This document shows, piece by piece, positions 44,346 to 57,841 of a stretch of 64,000 nucleotides of DNA. The notes beneath the pieces are model-generated. The model did no database searches. It was not told where the DNA came from and saw only the letters and a list, made by a program, of their open reading frames with translations. How positions within the stretch are numbered: the first letter of the stretch is position 1; every line of letters begins with the position of its first letter. A program made the position numbers and the translations under genes. Source of the stretch: Mytilinidion resinicola (Eukaryota > Ascomycota > Dothideomycetes > Mytilinidiales > Mytilinidiaceae); NCBI RefSeq assembly GCF_010093595.1, contig NW_022985474.1:253371-317370 (forward strand). Reading direction: 5' to 3'.

Positions 44346-46548
44346 CTAGGTTGCGTCGTTTTTAGAAACCCAGAAACACAGAAACCTCGATTTCTTTTTG
44401 CACGGCTGCACCGCCATGCGCGCGCACACCTATACTGGTGCCGCTGGCTTCGAGATTCGGCTATATAGTTACTTAATTACTAACCTTCTCTACTAACACG
44501 TTTCCTTTTCTTACTTACTTACTTACTTATTTCCTATACTCGCATAAAACCTAGGCCCTATTATAAGCAACTAGGTATACCCGATTAGCTTAATACGCCC
44601 TCCGGTAGTAGGCAACCCTATTATTCTAATATTCTAACAGGTACGGAGGGGGTTAGTTACCAGGAGTTCTTTAATATATAAGGCGATATATAAGGCAATA
44701 TATAAGGTAATATCTTCGAAGAAGATAAAAACGCACTACCGGTAAACCTTATATAATTATCCTTACGCGAAAAAAATTAATAGAATTGTTTTTATAAGCG
44801 GCGCAAGCGTATTAGTAAGATCCTTAACACGGCTATCTCTAAGGCCTTTACTACCCAGGAATCCAACACTATTACGGCCGACTTTTAGGCCAATAAGAAC
44901 CCTATTATTCTTAACCTTCTCCTTAACTTATATAATATTAATAATTTTATTAAATAAATAGAAGGTAGGTTACTTAAGAACGCTATAGAATTCCGCGTAT
45001 AGGTAAATAGCAAGCCCACCTAAGCCTTTAAGCTGCTGCGCGCTTTAGTTAAGAGCACTACTATCTATATTAATAAGTACGGAGCCGGTATAGAGGAATA
45101 GAAGAAGAACTTAAACACCCTTTATAATAAATTTAATACTATAAATAAGGAGATTAGGGACTTAAAGCTCCGCCTTAACCACACTAATATTAAACTTTAA
45201 GCCGCTAAGTTATATATATACAACCTTTAATAATAATAGTCTAAGCCTACTATTAAAACTTCTAAAAAACCCGTTTATTTTAATAAAAATAGGCGGCGCG
45301 ATAATAATATTAACTATTAGCGGATAGATAGTAGAGCCGGAGGATAGCCTACTAGCAGGCCTGATAACTATAGTTGCAATAACTATACTAAGCCCGCGTA
45401 CGCTCCACCTACGGCTAATATACGCAGTAGCGGCGATAACTAGGCCTATTACTCACCCTTTTTATATAATAATTATCGCCGTAAGGACAGTAGCTACTAT
45501 AGTAGCCGTATACTACTATACACCTAGCCCCTATTATTAGTCTCCTTACGGCCTAGCCACCGCTAGCCTAACCTAGCTCTATTTAACGGAACAGATACTA
45601 ATAGCTATTCTATCTAGCGCAGTAAGGTCCTTACTAAAATCCGTTACGCGTTTCCGGAGTAGATAGATAACTTTAAGCTTAACTATATTAAAAGCGTTCT
45701 ATCTAGCGGACTATTTAAGCGCGTATAGGTATATTGCTACTAATAGATTATTTATAATAAAGTGGAAGCCCTTTACTTTTTAGATAACAGATACAGCAAA
45801 TATAATATTAAAGCTAAAGCCTTAATACAGCTCGAGACTTTCTATATAAGCAATAATTTATTTACAGCCTTTTATAACTATTTCCTTAATATTACCAGCA
45901 ACTTTAACTAAAGCCCTTTTAAGCTTATCTACTAGTTTAAAACACGTTTTATACTGTATCTATAATCTAAGCTAGTAAATAGAGTAGTCTATTACTATTT
46001 TAATAACTTTATATAATATATTCGCACTTTAAATATATAGGATACTGTTTTCCAGTAATCTAAAAAATATAATACCCTTATTTTCTAACCTTATTAGGCC
46101 ACCTTATCTATAGTAACTACTTAGTCTACTTATAGCCGTAGCCGTAGCCGCGGAGGATACTTACCTACGCCTGTAATAGGAACTATTACTATAACTACCG
46201 GTACTATAACTACTCTAAACGCTCCGCGCACCTATACTATTATAGCTGCGCTAGGTATAGAATAGCGCCTGCGCACTATAAAGCCTAAGAATAAGCTAGC
46301 TTATATCTAGAGTATAGGCAAGCTTTCTATAGAAAATAAGAAGTAGATATATTAAGCTAGCGCTTGCAATTACTGCTATTATATCGGCCACTACGCTACT
46401 AATAATAACTGCCCCTTTTAGAACTTTTCTATTTAGATAACTAGCGGTCTTCCTCTCCGCGCTATAGATATTACGTTTTCCGGCTAGGAAAACAAGTAGT
46501 CCTTGTGTATAGTCGCGCCTAAGAACCTATTATAATTAATTACAAATC

Positions 46549-46611
46549 CACCCCGTTATTAACCCCGTTATTAACCCTATTATTAACCCCGTTATCCACC
46601 CTATTATCTAC
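46549..46611 (+). repeat. 12 bp tandem repeat in gag-pol
   Basis: Five units of ACCCCGTTATTA with transitions, encoding a repeating Thr-Pro-Leu-Leu in one frame. It lies just after the zinc-knuckle, perhaps a linker. Confidence 0.75.
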
Positions 46612-49600
46612 CTTCTGTTTTTTACCTACTTCCTTTAAATATAGTAACTTAGTTTCTACTAATAACCTTCTAGACCTATAAAGAAAGCCTAGGAAACTGC
46701 GTAAAAGCTAATACAGGGGTACCTATTATAGAACACCTAAAAAGCACAGGATAAAGCAGGCTATAGAACCTTTTCTATAGTTTAATACTTTTTTCTAGCT
46801 ATAGGAAGTACTGGAGTATATTAAAAATAAGGAAAGTTAGCCGGAACTTTATATTTCTACTATAGCTATTACCTGTACCTAGTATAATATTATAAAGCTC
46901 TAGCTAAAAAAAGGTAGTTAGTATCTACTTTTTTATTCTATAGTCTTAGACAGTAATTAAACTATTTATATATATTCTCTCTCTAATAATAGTATAATAT
47001 CCTCTTTTATAGATTAATTATTTACGCGCAAATATAAAATTTATTAAATTCCTTTTAATTCACCTCGTCACCTTATATATATCGACAATTCCAACTCTTC
47101 TTAATCTATTACTTATACCGCAATCGTTAATATTGCTATAGGTTTTTATACTAAGCAGCTAGTCTGCTACGTTGCCGACCTAGGCTATATTCCGTTAGTT
47201 TTAGGAACGGATTAGCACGAAACTTACAATCTAGAAATTAACTTTATCGAGAAAAGCTTTTATTTCTGTTAATTATAATACCGTGATCTATACTGCCACT
47301 ATAATAGCGTGCTAGCTAAAATCTTCTGCAAAGGGGCTCCCTTCTACGCCGCCGGGCCTAATAAGCTTTAATCTATATTCTTATTCGCGATATCTATTAG
47401 TTCTATAGAACGCTATATTTAACGCGCTAAGCTTAAGAACCTTATTTAGATCTATAGACCGGAATTTATACCTAAACCGGACAACTCCCTATTTAATACA
47501 CCTGTAATTAGGCACGCTATTAGTATACTAGAGGCCGACGGCACGCTTAAACTACACGCCCTTAGCGTTAATAAGTACGATAAATTTATAAAGAAATAAA
47601 AGATATACTTACCTAATAAGCTACGCGCTCGCCTAGATAAATATTTCTATTTATAGGTTAATATATAGTTATAATAAAAGGTAGGAAACCTGCCACCCTA
47701 TTAAAACTATAACTATACTATCCTTCTATAACCGGACGCTCCCCTACCTAAGTATAAAACCCGAGCTGTTTTAGAGGAAAAGAATTGTATTATTTATAAT
47801 AAGCTCTAGAAACTCCTAGGTAAAGGCTTTATTAAAAACAGCAACTTTCCTATATATATACTAGTTCTTCTAGTTAAAAAACCGGACGAAATATACTGCT
47901 TCTGCGTTAACTACTAAGGCCTTAACGCTATTACTATAAAAAATTAATACCTAATTCCTATTATCTAAGAGATACTAAATTGCCTCTGTAAAGCTAAATA
48001 GTATACTAAGCTAGATATTATTTCCGCCTTTAACCGCGTATATATTAAACTAGGCAACGAATAGAAAACTGCTTTTATTATAAGGTACGGTATATTCTAA
48101 TCTAAGGTCCTAGGATTTAGTATATACAACGGGCCCGGCACCTTTTAAACGTTTATTAACGATATTCTGCAGGAGTACCTAGACGACTTTTATTTAGTAT
48201 ATATAGATAATATACTTATATTTACCGATAGAACTAAAGAGGAACACGTTGCCTATATATAGAAAGTCCTAAACCGCCTCTATAAAGCTGGCCTTTACCT
48301 TAATATTAATAAGTGCGAATTCCTTATTAAGTATATTAAATATTTAGGTCTAATTATTATAACTAACAGCGTTAAAATAGATCTAGAAAAAGTCACGGCC
48401 GTTACTAAATAGGCTACTCTTACTTACCTTAAAAACGTTTAGGCTTTTCTAGGTTTAGCTAACTTCTATAGACGCTTTATATAAGGCTTCTCGCGGTTAT
48501 ATAAGCCGCTTACTAATCTATCTAGGAAAGGACTAGACGGTTGCATCTGTTTTAAATAGATAATAAATTGCTAGAAGGCCTTTAATAACCTTAAAATAGT
48601 GTTCACCACCGCACCTTATCTTAAACACTTTAATTCTAACCGGAAATTACGTATTAAAACGGACGCATTAGACTATATAGCTGCGGGGGTGTTCTCCTAG
48701 CTTTATAATAATAGTATATAGCACTCTGTTGCCTTTTACTTATATAAAATAACGCCGGCGGAATATAACTATAAAATCTATAATAAAAAGTTGCTTACTA
48801 TTATTCTTACCTTTAAAGAATAGGAGCTATAGTATTAGGGTAATAGATACTAGAACCCTATCTAAGTGCTAATAGATTACCGAAATCTGCTATACTTTAT
48901 AACCACGCAATAACTTAACTAGCAATAGATGCGCTGGCTATAGATTCTCTCGGAAATCGATTACATCCTAATATACCGTCCCGGCCGCCTCGGGGCTAAG
49001 CCCGATAGCCTTACACGCTGAAGCTAAGATCTTCCGTAGTCTAATAATAATAAACGCTTCCTATTCTAATAGCAAACCGTGATTAAAATAAAGAACCTTA
49101 CTGCTAAGGTGTTTAAAAACCTCTACTTCTGCGCTATAGGTATTATAGAAGCTAACTATAATAAGCCCCTTTATAAACTTATTAAGGAAGCCTATAATAT
49201 AGATAAGGCTGCTTTTAATAATAGCAGCGGTGTTAATAATACTTTACTAACTTGTTTTATATATCGGATTATAGTATTAAAGCAGCGCGGTAACTATAAA
49301 CTACTACGCGATATCCTAAGAAATAAGCGCGTGCAACTATCTATAAGCGAGCTAGAAGTTATAGATAGCAGGCTATAGGTATACTATAAAAACTCCAGAC
49401 AATTATTTATTCCTTAATTAGCCGCCCTCTAACTTAGGATTATATAGCTAGGTTATAATTATACCAGTATAGGGTATAAAAAATACGCCGATTACCTCTA
49501 GTATATATAACCTAGCTACTACTAGCTATAGTTTACTAAATTAATTATAATATATATTAACGCCTGCCAACGCTGCTATAATATTAAGCTATCTAACTTT

Positions 49601-50931
49601 ACTAAGCAAGGTTTCCTACAGCCCCTGCCCGTCCTACTTTATTACTGGCGTAATATTGCTATAAACTATATTATAGACCTGCCTATCTACAAATATTACG
49701 GCTGTAAGTATTATTATATACTTATTATAATTAATTAACTTTTAAAGGAATATTACTTCCTTACTATTACTTTACTAGAAGCGGATAAGCTTACAGAAGT
49801 CTATTTCTAATAGATATACCGGCTCCACAGCCTGCCAGCGTTTATTACCAGCAACTTAGGCATATAATTCACCTCTAAGTTCTAGCGGCACCTCTATTAT
49901 TGGTCACGATTATTACTTAACACGTCTACTGCCTTCTACCTAAAAATAGATAGTTAGACGGAAATTGCTAACGCTAATATAAAAAAGTACCTACGGGCTT
50001 ATATATAGTATATATAAGATAACTAGTATAACTTACTACCTTCTGCGGAACTAGTTGCTAATACCTATATTTTAGCTATAACAGGCCTGTCCCCTTTCTT
50101 CGCCAATTACGGCTATAATCCACGCTTAGAGTTGGAACTGCCTCTAGCTAACAGTAAGAAAATTTCCAAAAATAGGGAGGTTAAACGCGAACTAGCTAAC
50201 AACCTTACTTAACGCCTTAAAAATATTAAGGTCTACCTATAAAACTATATTATATAGGCTTAGAAGGAATAAGCTTACTAAGCTAACCGCTACTATAATA
50301 CTGCGGCAGATATACGCGTCGATAATATAGTTTAGCTTAACGCGAAGAATATTAAGCTAGACCGCGCTAAAAAGGCGCTTAATAATAAGTTTATTAGCCC
50401 TTTCCGCGTTAATAAGGTTATCGATCGCGGCGCAGCTTTCTAATTAGACCTGCCGTCCGATACTAAGATATATAATATCTTCCACCTATTACTGCTCCGG
50501 CTTAACACTTCTAAGCTAATTAAGGGCTAGAACCGGCCTAAACCTACACCACCGCCCGAGCTAATACAGCGCAATAATAATAATAAGCCCGTTAAGAAAT
50601 AGATAGTTACCTAAATAGTTAACTTATAAATTTAAAATAATAATATATAGTATAAGGTCTACTATATCGGCAATATAAGGCTATATAAATACTAGCAACT
50701 ATTTAAAAACGTTAAAGGCTGCCTTTATAAAGTCTTTAATTTCTACTACTATAACCTATAGAAACCTAAACCACCTGCTTACTTTATTAAACTAAAGGAC
50801 TAGATACTACCTATTTAGAACCACTAGAATATTACTATATTATTATAATACGCCTATATTAGCTGTCTACTATATAAGTTTATATAGTAAGTCTCTTTTT
50901 ACGTCTATATTTTTACAGGAGCTCGGTTTTT

Positions 50932-50946
50932 AAAAAAGGGGGCACG
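50932..50946 (+). promoter_or_regulatory. Polypurine tract of LTR element
   Basis: AAAAAAGGGGGCACG directly precedes the 3' LTR, the expected site of plus-strand priming. Confidence 0.75.
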
Positions 50947-51172
50947 TGTTATATTATTTCTTAGCATTCTCTTAGTAGTTATTAAGGCCTCGGATTATTA
51001 CGTGCATGGACGTCACGTGATCCCGGGCCGAGGGTTTTTCCGGCGCCCGGAGTTCTGCCAGCGCCTGCTAGCGCGCGCTTAACTATATAGCAGGCCTGTA
51101 GCCGGAGCCTTTCTCCTTTCTATACAACCTTATTAATAGCAATATAACCTTTTTCTAGCCACAAACCTAATA
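50947..51172 (+). repeat. 3' LTR
   Basis: 226 bp, aligned without gaps to the 5' LTR. Most differences are C in the 5' LTR and T here, or G there and A here, so this copy carries more RIP-type change. Confidence 0.92.
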
Positions 51173-51245
51173 CTAGGGCTTACCTTACGCTGGCGATTCT
51201 AATATACCAGCGTTATAAAAGCCTACTCTAGCTTCCTCTAGGTAC
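51173..51245. repeat. CTAGCG satellite-like unit (continuation of copy D)
   Basis: CTAGGGCTTACCTTACGCTGGCGATT followed by CCAGCGTTATA and CTCTAGC, matching the other units. Confidence 0.7.
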
Positions 51246-51419
51246 TAGCGCTCTTTTTACTAGTAATTCCGATGCGTTATACTTAATATTCAGCCTTATC
51301 CTAAATTTTCACTAAGTTACGTGTTCCGTATAAAGCCTATTATCCGGCAGGGCTTATATATAATACACCTAGTACGAAAGTTATACGTTTAATTAGTTAG
51401 TATAATAGTATAAATTAAA

Positions 51420-51850
51420 TAAGGGCTAGTATAGATGCGTACCTTATATCTATACTAGTGCAAAGTGTTAGCCTTTAGGAACAGTACGTTTAATTAAAGA
51501 TTAGAGTTAGTATAACTTATATACTAGTATAAAATGCGTACTATTATAAAGTAGGGATTAGTATAACTCGTATACTAGTACAAATTCGGCAGAATTAGGG
51601 CTAGTATAAAATACGTACTATTATAGAGTTAGCGCTATAGGGATTAGTATAATATCTATACTATTCTAAAGGGCGTACTATTATAAATAATTAAAATAGG
51701 GACTAGTACAGGCTATATACTATTCCAATATTTATACTATTATATATAAGGGACTAGTACAAATATTAGACTATTATAAGAAATGTATAATTTATACTAT
51801 TACTAAAAGTTGTACGAAAAGGAAAGAAGAGCCTAAAGGGGCTTTTTACT
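51420..51850. repeat. Array of short TAGTA/GCGTACTATTATA-type repeats
   Basis: Variants of GGGCTAGTATA, GGGATTAGTATAA and GGGACTAGTACA alternate with TACTATTATA and ATGCGTAC words about every 30-50 bp. Several are mutual inverted repeats (TACTAGTA core). No coding frame. This could be a decayed satellite or terminal repeat of an element. Confidence 0.55.
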
Positions 51851-51949
51851 ATATACTATTACGAAATTGCAGATAATTACGCTAGTATAAGAAGCCTGTT
51901 TTTAAAGCTTATATTATACTAGAGTGGATTTAAGGCCTACTCTAGTCTA

Positions 51950-53650
51950 TTCCAGCCTAATCCTTTTACTGCACGCTTATAGGAATATTTAAAAGCAAAT
52001 AGATATATAATAGCGGAATATACTGCGTTAAACGCTAAGCCTTAAACCCCTAACTTATTATTATAAGTATATATATATATAATTACGATAAACTAAGGCA
52101 GTAAAGTAAAATTATTTAAAAAATATTATAATAAATTAGTCCTATACTTACTTTATAAGCCTTTTTATCTAAAAACAGTTTTATCGCTTAGCTATCCCCT
52201 TTAAAATACTTATAAACAGAGTAGCCGTGTTTATATTAGCGTTTTTGTCCTAAAGGGATATATATAGCTTAACTAGCTCCTAACTTTCTAATAGCGTTTA
52301 ACCTACTCTATACGGCACCCTTTTTTTTTTCGATAACTAATTAAACTCCTTTATTAATATTTCCTTAAAGCGCTATACTAGCTTAGTAAAGTAATATACT
52401 ATTATCTTATTAAAGAGGTTTAACTTTAGACTCTGCAACTTCATCCACTTAACTATTATTTTATCCCCTAACTTCTTATTTTTCTTTTTTATATACTTGG
52501 CCTAGTTTATATATCCAGAGGCCTCTATTTCCGTTCTTTTTCGGCGGGACCGCCGCGCGTTCGAACCCGTAACCGTCTCGGGCGGCGTAGGTATTAGTAA
52601 AGTTAAACGTAATAGTATAAAGACTTTATCGATTTCTATAGCGCAAGACCCTAATATATATTAGATTAACTTATTTTTCTGCTTTTTTAGAACTTTAATT
52701 AGGCTTACCCTTTAAGCTACTAGGGGATTAAATAGTTTTAGCTTTCTCTAAGTTATTAGTCTTCGATTTCCCGAAGTTCTCTGCCCCTTAATTACGCTTC
52801 TAAAATTTAAATTCGCGTAAAAGGTTAGCGCGCAAGCTATTAAGGTGGTTAGTGTCTATAACTTCTCTATCTAAGGAGATTTCGCAAGAATCGTACACTA
52901 TCTCCGTCGCCTTTCTCTTTTTTAGGTTTTTACCGGGCAACGTAGGCTAGTAGAGGAACCCTCCGGAGCTGGGGCGACTATATTCTTAGCGAGCTAATTA
53001 ATATCTATAGCTTTTTTACCTAAGCATAGGATCTCCTAAATATTATAATACCTCTCCTTCGCCTCTCTTTTCTTTAGGGTTTTTACTAGGCGAAATTAGC
53101 CAGTAGAAAAACCTCTAAGAGCTATAGTAATAGTATTCTTTTTCGCCCTTATCTTGCTTATATTAGCTTGCGCTATCTGGTAAAACTAGCTAGGAGAAGG
53201 TATTCTAAGAGTTAGGGCGACAGTATTATTACTAAATAATAGAGGGTAAATATATTCTTTATAATTGCTATTATTTATTGTCGGCTTAGCTAGTTACTCG
53301 GCTAACAGCTCCGCTAGCTTAGCTAGCTCCTTAAAATGCTGTTTATTTAGAAGTACGTAATAACGTATTTTATAGTCGCTATTATTTAACGGCAGCTTAG
53401 GGCAGTAAGCCGACGGCTGGGCTAGTTGCTCTACTAGATCTTTAACTAGATCTTCGGCTGGCTTTTTAGCTAATTTTTTAACTAGCTGCTCGGCTGGTAG
53501 TATATTAAGGCTTTCTCCGGGGTTGCTATTACTAGTCCTCTGCTCCGGGAACTAAGCTGGTAGCTTAGTAAGCCTTTCTACTAGCTGCTCTACTAACTCG
53601 GCGGATAAAAATAGACTGGTATTTATAGGCATATTTTAAGGCGGTGGTAA
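51950..53650 (-). pseudogene. Unrecognised RIP-degraded ORF on minus strand
   Basis: On the minus strand a frame from about 53,650 downward can be read for several hundred codons with TAG/TAA interruptions. It begins with a Leu/Ala/Glu-rich region (EQLAQPSAYCPKLPLNN, DYKIRYYVLLNKQHFKEL, AKLAELLAE), repeats the motif NNS(D/N)Y(K)..Y, and later has the basic SNARRSRRKRTE near 52,560. I do not recognise the family. A regulatory or accessory ORF of a transposon is a guess. Confidence 0.45.
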
Positions 53651-56600
53651 TAAAAGGGAAGTAGGATTTTAGTAACTGCTTTTATTAAATATTTAGTTTA
53701 AAAAAGAAGCGAACTAAGTGCTTATTATAACTATTATAGATATAGTACGGTAGACTAGTATATAAAAAGAAGAGTAAGGCTAGAAAGCTATAGTATGCTT
53801 GCAGATGCGGGAGAGGAATAAAAAAGTGCTTAGGAGTTGGACTTCGGGCGGGCTAACTATGCTTTAAGTACTGTAAGAGCTTCTATCTTTATTATATACT
53901 GCTATATTAGTTAGCGGAAGCCTTATTCCTGGTAGGTTTACTGCAGTAATAAATATAGAGCCTGCACAGCAAAATATTATTCACGCCGAAGACTATAAGC
54001 TATAGTTTAACCTTAATATCTATTCCAGCTTTCTACCTTCTCTAGTATTCTAAGCTAACTATTACAAGGGCTATATTACTGCCACCTCTCTTATATTAAA
54101 CAACGCCTGTTCCTAACCAGTTAACAGTATATATATAAATAATTCTTAAAGTAGTTAGTGCGGTAAGGGAATGCAAAGCCTTATTTTCTATTATTAGCAG
54201 CCTTGCCCCTAAGCTATTTAACAGCGCCTAATATACAACTCTATTACTGCCACCTTTATTAGAAATTACGTATAAAGGTTACTATTAAAAGAAGTTAGTA
54301 TAGCGGTAAAGCCTGTCTTAGTTATCTTATCCTTTTAAAAGCCTATCCCCTAACTTAGCTATTTACAGGCGCCTAATATCTAGCTTTATTACTGCTACCT
54401 CCTGGCATAAGCATACGTATAAGGATTACTTCTTAATAGAGTTAGTATAGCAGCAAAAAAAGGCAGAGCAAAGTGCGAAGTCTTATTACTCCCCTTTTTC
54501 AGCCCCCTAGGCCAATTATTAACTTATATAAGAAGGAATCCTGTTACCTTCCTTATAATTAGTAATATAGTTATTAGTAATACAGTTAATAATATACGTA
54601 TAAACCTTTAGCTATATAATAGTTTTACCGTCGGTATAAAGGCGCAAGTCTTCGCCCTAGTACCTTAGCATAAGTATTGCCTGCACTTTAATATTACTAG
54701 GATTAATTATTAGTTAAAATATTTCTATTTACTTAGATTACGTTCCTTATTAGGGGCGGAACGCTGTTCTAAATATACTTAGCCCCTGGCAGCGTTACTA
54801 CTAGAAGGTTCGTATAAATACCTTATAATCTATAGCGTAGAGGCGTAGCTGCTAATAAGCGTTATTAGGTGCGTTGCCGTTCGATCTATATAAGATTAGG
54901 AATAGATTAGAACACCGTATACCTTAGCAGTAGCTAGAGAGGCTTATATAAATATCTAGGAGCGCCTAAGCCTTATATTAGCAAGGGAAGGCTATAGATA
55001 TATACTATAAATTAGAAGTTAGCCTTATAGATTGTATAAAAAAGTGCCTTTAAGGTGTGCTAGCGCTTAAGAAATCTGTAGGCAGTAAATACCTCTAGCT
55101 AGGAAGCTGCGTTAAGGCGCGTAACCGGGCTTAAGTAAAGCTATTCTTAACTAGTTGCCTCTATATCGCCATCTTAGAGTAGCTCGGCAAAAGGGGCTAA
55201 CGCTAGTCCTTATTATTTAGAAACACTTTTTTAGAAGCATAGTAATAGGATATAGGTAGGAAGGGATTAGGCTCCTATTATAGCTATACTATAGCGTATT
55301 TATAACACCTCTAAGTTAGTAAACTAAGGCGCAGTTAAAATAGAGCCTACTTTTAGCTCTTCTACTAAGTAATAAAAAAGAGCAGGATATAAAAGGCCTC
55401 TATACCTTTCGACTAAGCGTATATTAGGTATACTACTTTTTCTCCTTTTTATTAGACACTAAACTAGCAGCTATATAAAAAGTATCTTCGATAATAAGTA
55501 ATTTAAACGCTATAATTAAAGATCCTATATTATACCAGGCCGATATATATTCGAAATATTAAATCCTTTGTAAAATACTGCTAATAAAAGCTAGGGTACA
55601 CCGCTTGCTGCCAACTTTACAGGTTCCGATAAAGTTGTTAATATAGCCGGGCGGGTAAGTAATACTTACTTCCCTGCTACCTATTTATAGTTTACTAATA
55701 TAAGTAGGATATACTAAAGCACAGGAACAATTTAGGGGAAATTAAGGCTAATATAGAAGAAAAAGCTAGAAAGCTTTTACCCTGCGCTAATAAGATAAAC
55801 ATGCCGTCTCTATATAGTTAACTAGGTAATTCTTTTAAATAAATCTTCTTAAGCTTTAACTTACTCTATTAGGGATAATTAAAAGACTAGGTGCTTTAGC
55901 TAATTAACTTAGCTGCAGACTAAGCCGTTTTAAGGGGAAAGTTAATAGCCTTAAAAAAGCTAATCGCTATACTATAGCTTAGCTAGGGAAGTTTAACAAT
56001 AGAACTAATAACCTGGAAGAAAATTAGGAAGATATAAAAGATACTATTAGGCTATTATAAACCGAAATTAATAGTGTTAAAAAAGGGATTAATAAAATAT
56101 TAGACCGCGGAGATAAATAGATAGAAAAGGCTGGAAAAAAGAATATAGCATCCGCAAGGGAAAGAGCATATAGAGCTTAAAGGTGGACAAGTTTACAAAA
56201 TTAAGAAGGAAACGTATTAGTACTAGTACGCTTTTTAGTTATTATATTGCTTACTAGCAGGAAATTTACATATTAGATATAAACTAGATCTAGCCCAGCC
56301 TATTCCTATTCCTATAAGTATTTGCCGTATTTATATGCTTAATTGGCGAGAAGTTAGCAGGTTAAGGCTTAGCGTTTAATATAGGGGGAGCACGTCCTGC
56401 TATTATATACTTAGTTCTTCTTAGCCTATATTAGGTAATAACTTTCGCTGGCCTACTAGCGGTTTAGTTAAAATATACCGCTGTCTTCTTTACTAGTAGG
56501 GGATAGAATTATTCCTTTAAAATAGAAGTTAATTCTCTATAAAATAATAGAAGAAAGGAGATATATAAAGGCTTCTAAAGTTAGAGGCTGCTTATCTATA

Positions 56601-57841
56601 GTAGTATAGGTGCGGAATCGGCCGTTACTACGTTATACTATAAACTATATATCTATACTATAATCTTTCTATAACTCTTGAAATTTATTATTAAGGGTCT
56701 CTAATTGCTTCCAACTATTTTCTTTTGCGGCTTATTTTAACTTTAACTGTGCAAGTTTTTATATTAACTGCTTTAAAAATATAGCTGCAAATACTAGATT
56801 ATTAGCGGGCGTAAGTTATATACACGCAACCTCTGCAATATATATAAGGGCTAGAAGTAAATTCTATATCCTGGATATAGGCAGCGGAATACGCAGAGAA
56901 TAGACTTATATTATAATCTAGTTTTTAGATTACGGTTCCAAATCTAGTCCCCGCTAATATTAAAATTCTAGGTTTTTAGAAGCCGCCTAGTTCTAAAAAT
57001 AAGCTTACCGGAAATAGTATAGTATATATTTATAGTGCAGGGCATACTAACTTAGGGCTTAGAGATAGAAAGTAGCTCTATATTCCTTTCTAGGCTTTTT
57101 CCTTATCCTAGATATAGGCTATATACGCTAAAACCTATTAAGGCGATAAGTGTCCTATTTCGGCCCTGCTAGCTGCCGTCTAGCCGACTAATAAAGTAAG
57201 GCTTACCTATACTCTATACCCTATAGTACTTTTAGTCTATTACCTGTAGCCTACTTTTAGCCCTAATTGCGCAAGTCTAGGATTATATATAAATACCAAT
57301 CGATTTATTCCTACTCGGACTATTAGCGACGCTATTTACAATATAGGCAGTAAGCTCGACCTTAAACCGCGACCTAAGTTAAGCTTAAGCAAAGGCAAGG
57401 GTTTAGCCGTTTTTACTACTGCTATAAGCGCGTTTAATCTCTATAAACGCAGATCCGAAGACAATACTACTAAGTAAAGAGTATATTTTAGTATCTTTTA
57501 AAAGAGAAACTAGGAATACTAAGGGAAAGGATCTGTTTCTTAAGGCTTCTAAGGAAAGAGTTAATTAAATAGATCTGCTATTAGCGGAAACTTTCCTAAA
57601 AACAATCTATTTAGAATCTAAGTCTTAATAGAATACAAAAATAAAGGCAACCTATTTAGGCAAATAATACGGAAAACGCGGAAAGTAATAATAATAACTA
57701 AAAACTATAAATAGAGCTATTTATAGAGTTTATATACGTTTAAATTAAAGATTTAATTTAGCATTTAATTAACTATAGCTCCAGCTTCTACATGGAATTA
57801 AATCTAACTTACTATAGTAACTAGAAAATCTGCTAAATTCG
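53651..57841. other. RIP-mutated region without recognised elements
   Basis: About 4.2 kb of TA-rich sequence. A plus-strand frame at about 57,130-57,480 (SLGLYINTNRFIPTRTISDA, KPRPKLSLSKGKGLAVF) keeps coding-like character and ends in TAA. It looks like the tail of a lost gene but I cannot assign it. Elsewhere I see no readable domain. Confidence 0.4.

Larger units (their letters stand above)
44120..51172 (+). mobile_element. Ty3/gypsy LTR retrotransposon, full length, RIP-degraded
   Basis: The 7053 bp element has 226 bp LTRs (44120-44345 and 50947-51172) with TG...CA (3' end TG...TA after a transition) and a 5 bp target duplication CTAGG (44115-44119, 51173-51177). Order of domains on the plus strand is Gag, a zinc-knuckle (CNYC..IGHY) at about 46,360-46,412, protease, reverse transcriptase, RNase H and integrase. 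The RT active-site box reads VYIDNILIF at about 48,198-48,224, so the second Asp is lost. RT motifs KLDIISAFN, LNINKCEFL and FLGLANFYRRFI are present, then YRPGRLGAKPDSLTR (RNase H). The integrase core reads STAFYLKIDS.TEIANANIK near 49,925-49,980. RT before integrase places it in Ty3/gypsy. I see no clear chromodomain. Confidence 0.9.

Noticed and set aside
44155..44346. Minus-strand ORF of 63 codons
   Set aside because: It lies entirely within the 5' LTR.
46549..46611. CRISPR-like array
   Set aside because: Contiguous 12 bp units without spacers, in a eukaryotic retroelement.
49079..49378. Independent 99-codon gene inside the LTR element
   Set aside because: It is the linker between RNase H and integrase of the gypsy polyprotein that happens to lack stops.
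52540..52600. tRNA-like T-loop (GGGTTCGAAC on minus strand) in a GC-rich island
   Set aside because: It lies within the readable minus-strand frame (SNARRSRRKRTE) and has no tRNA fold.
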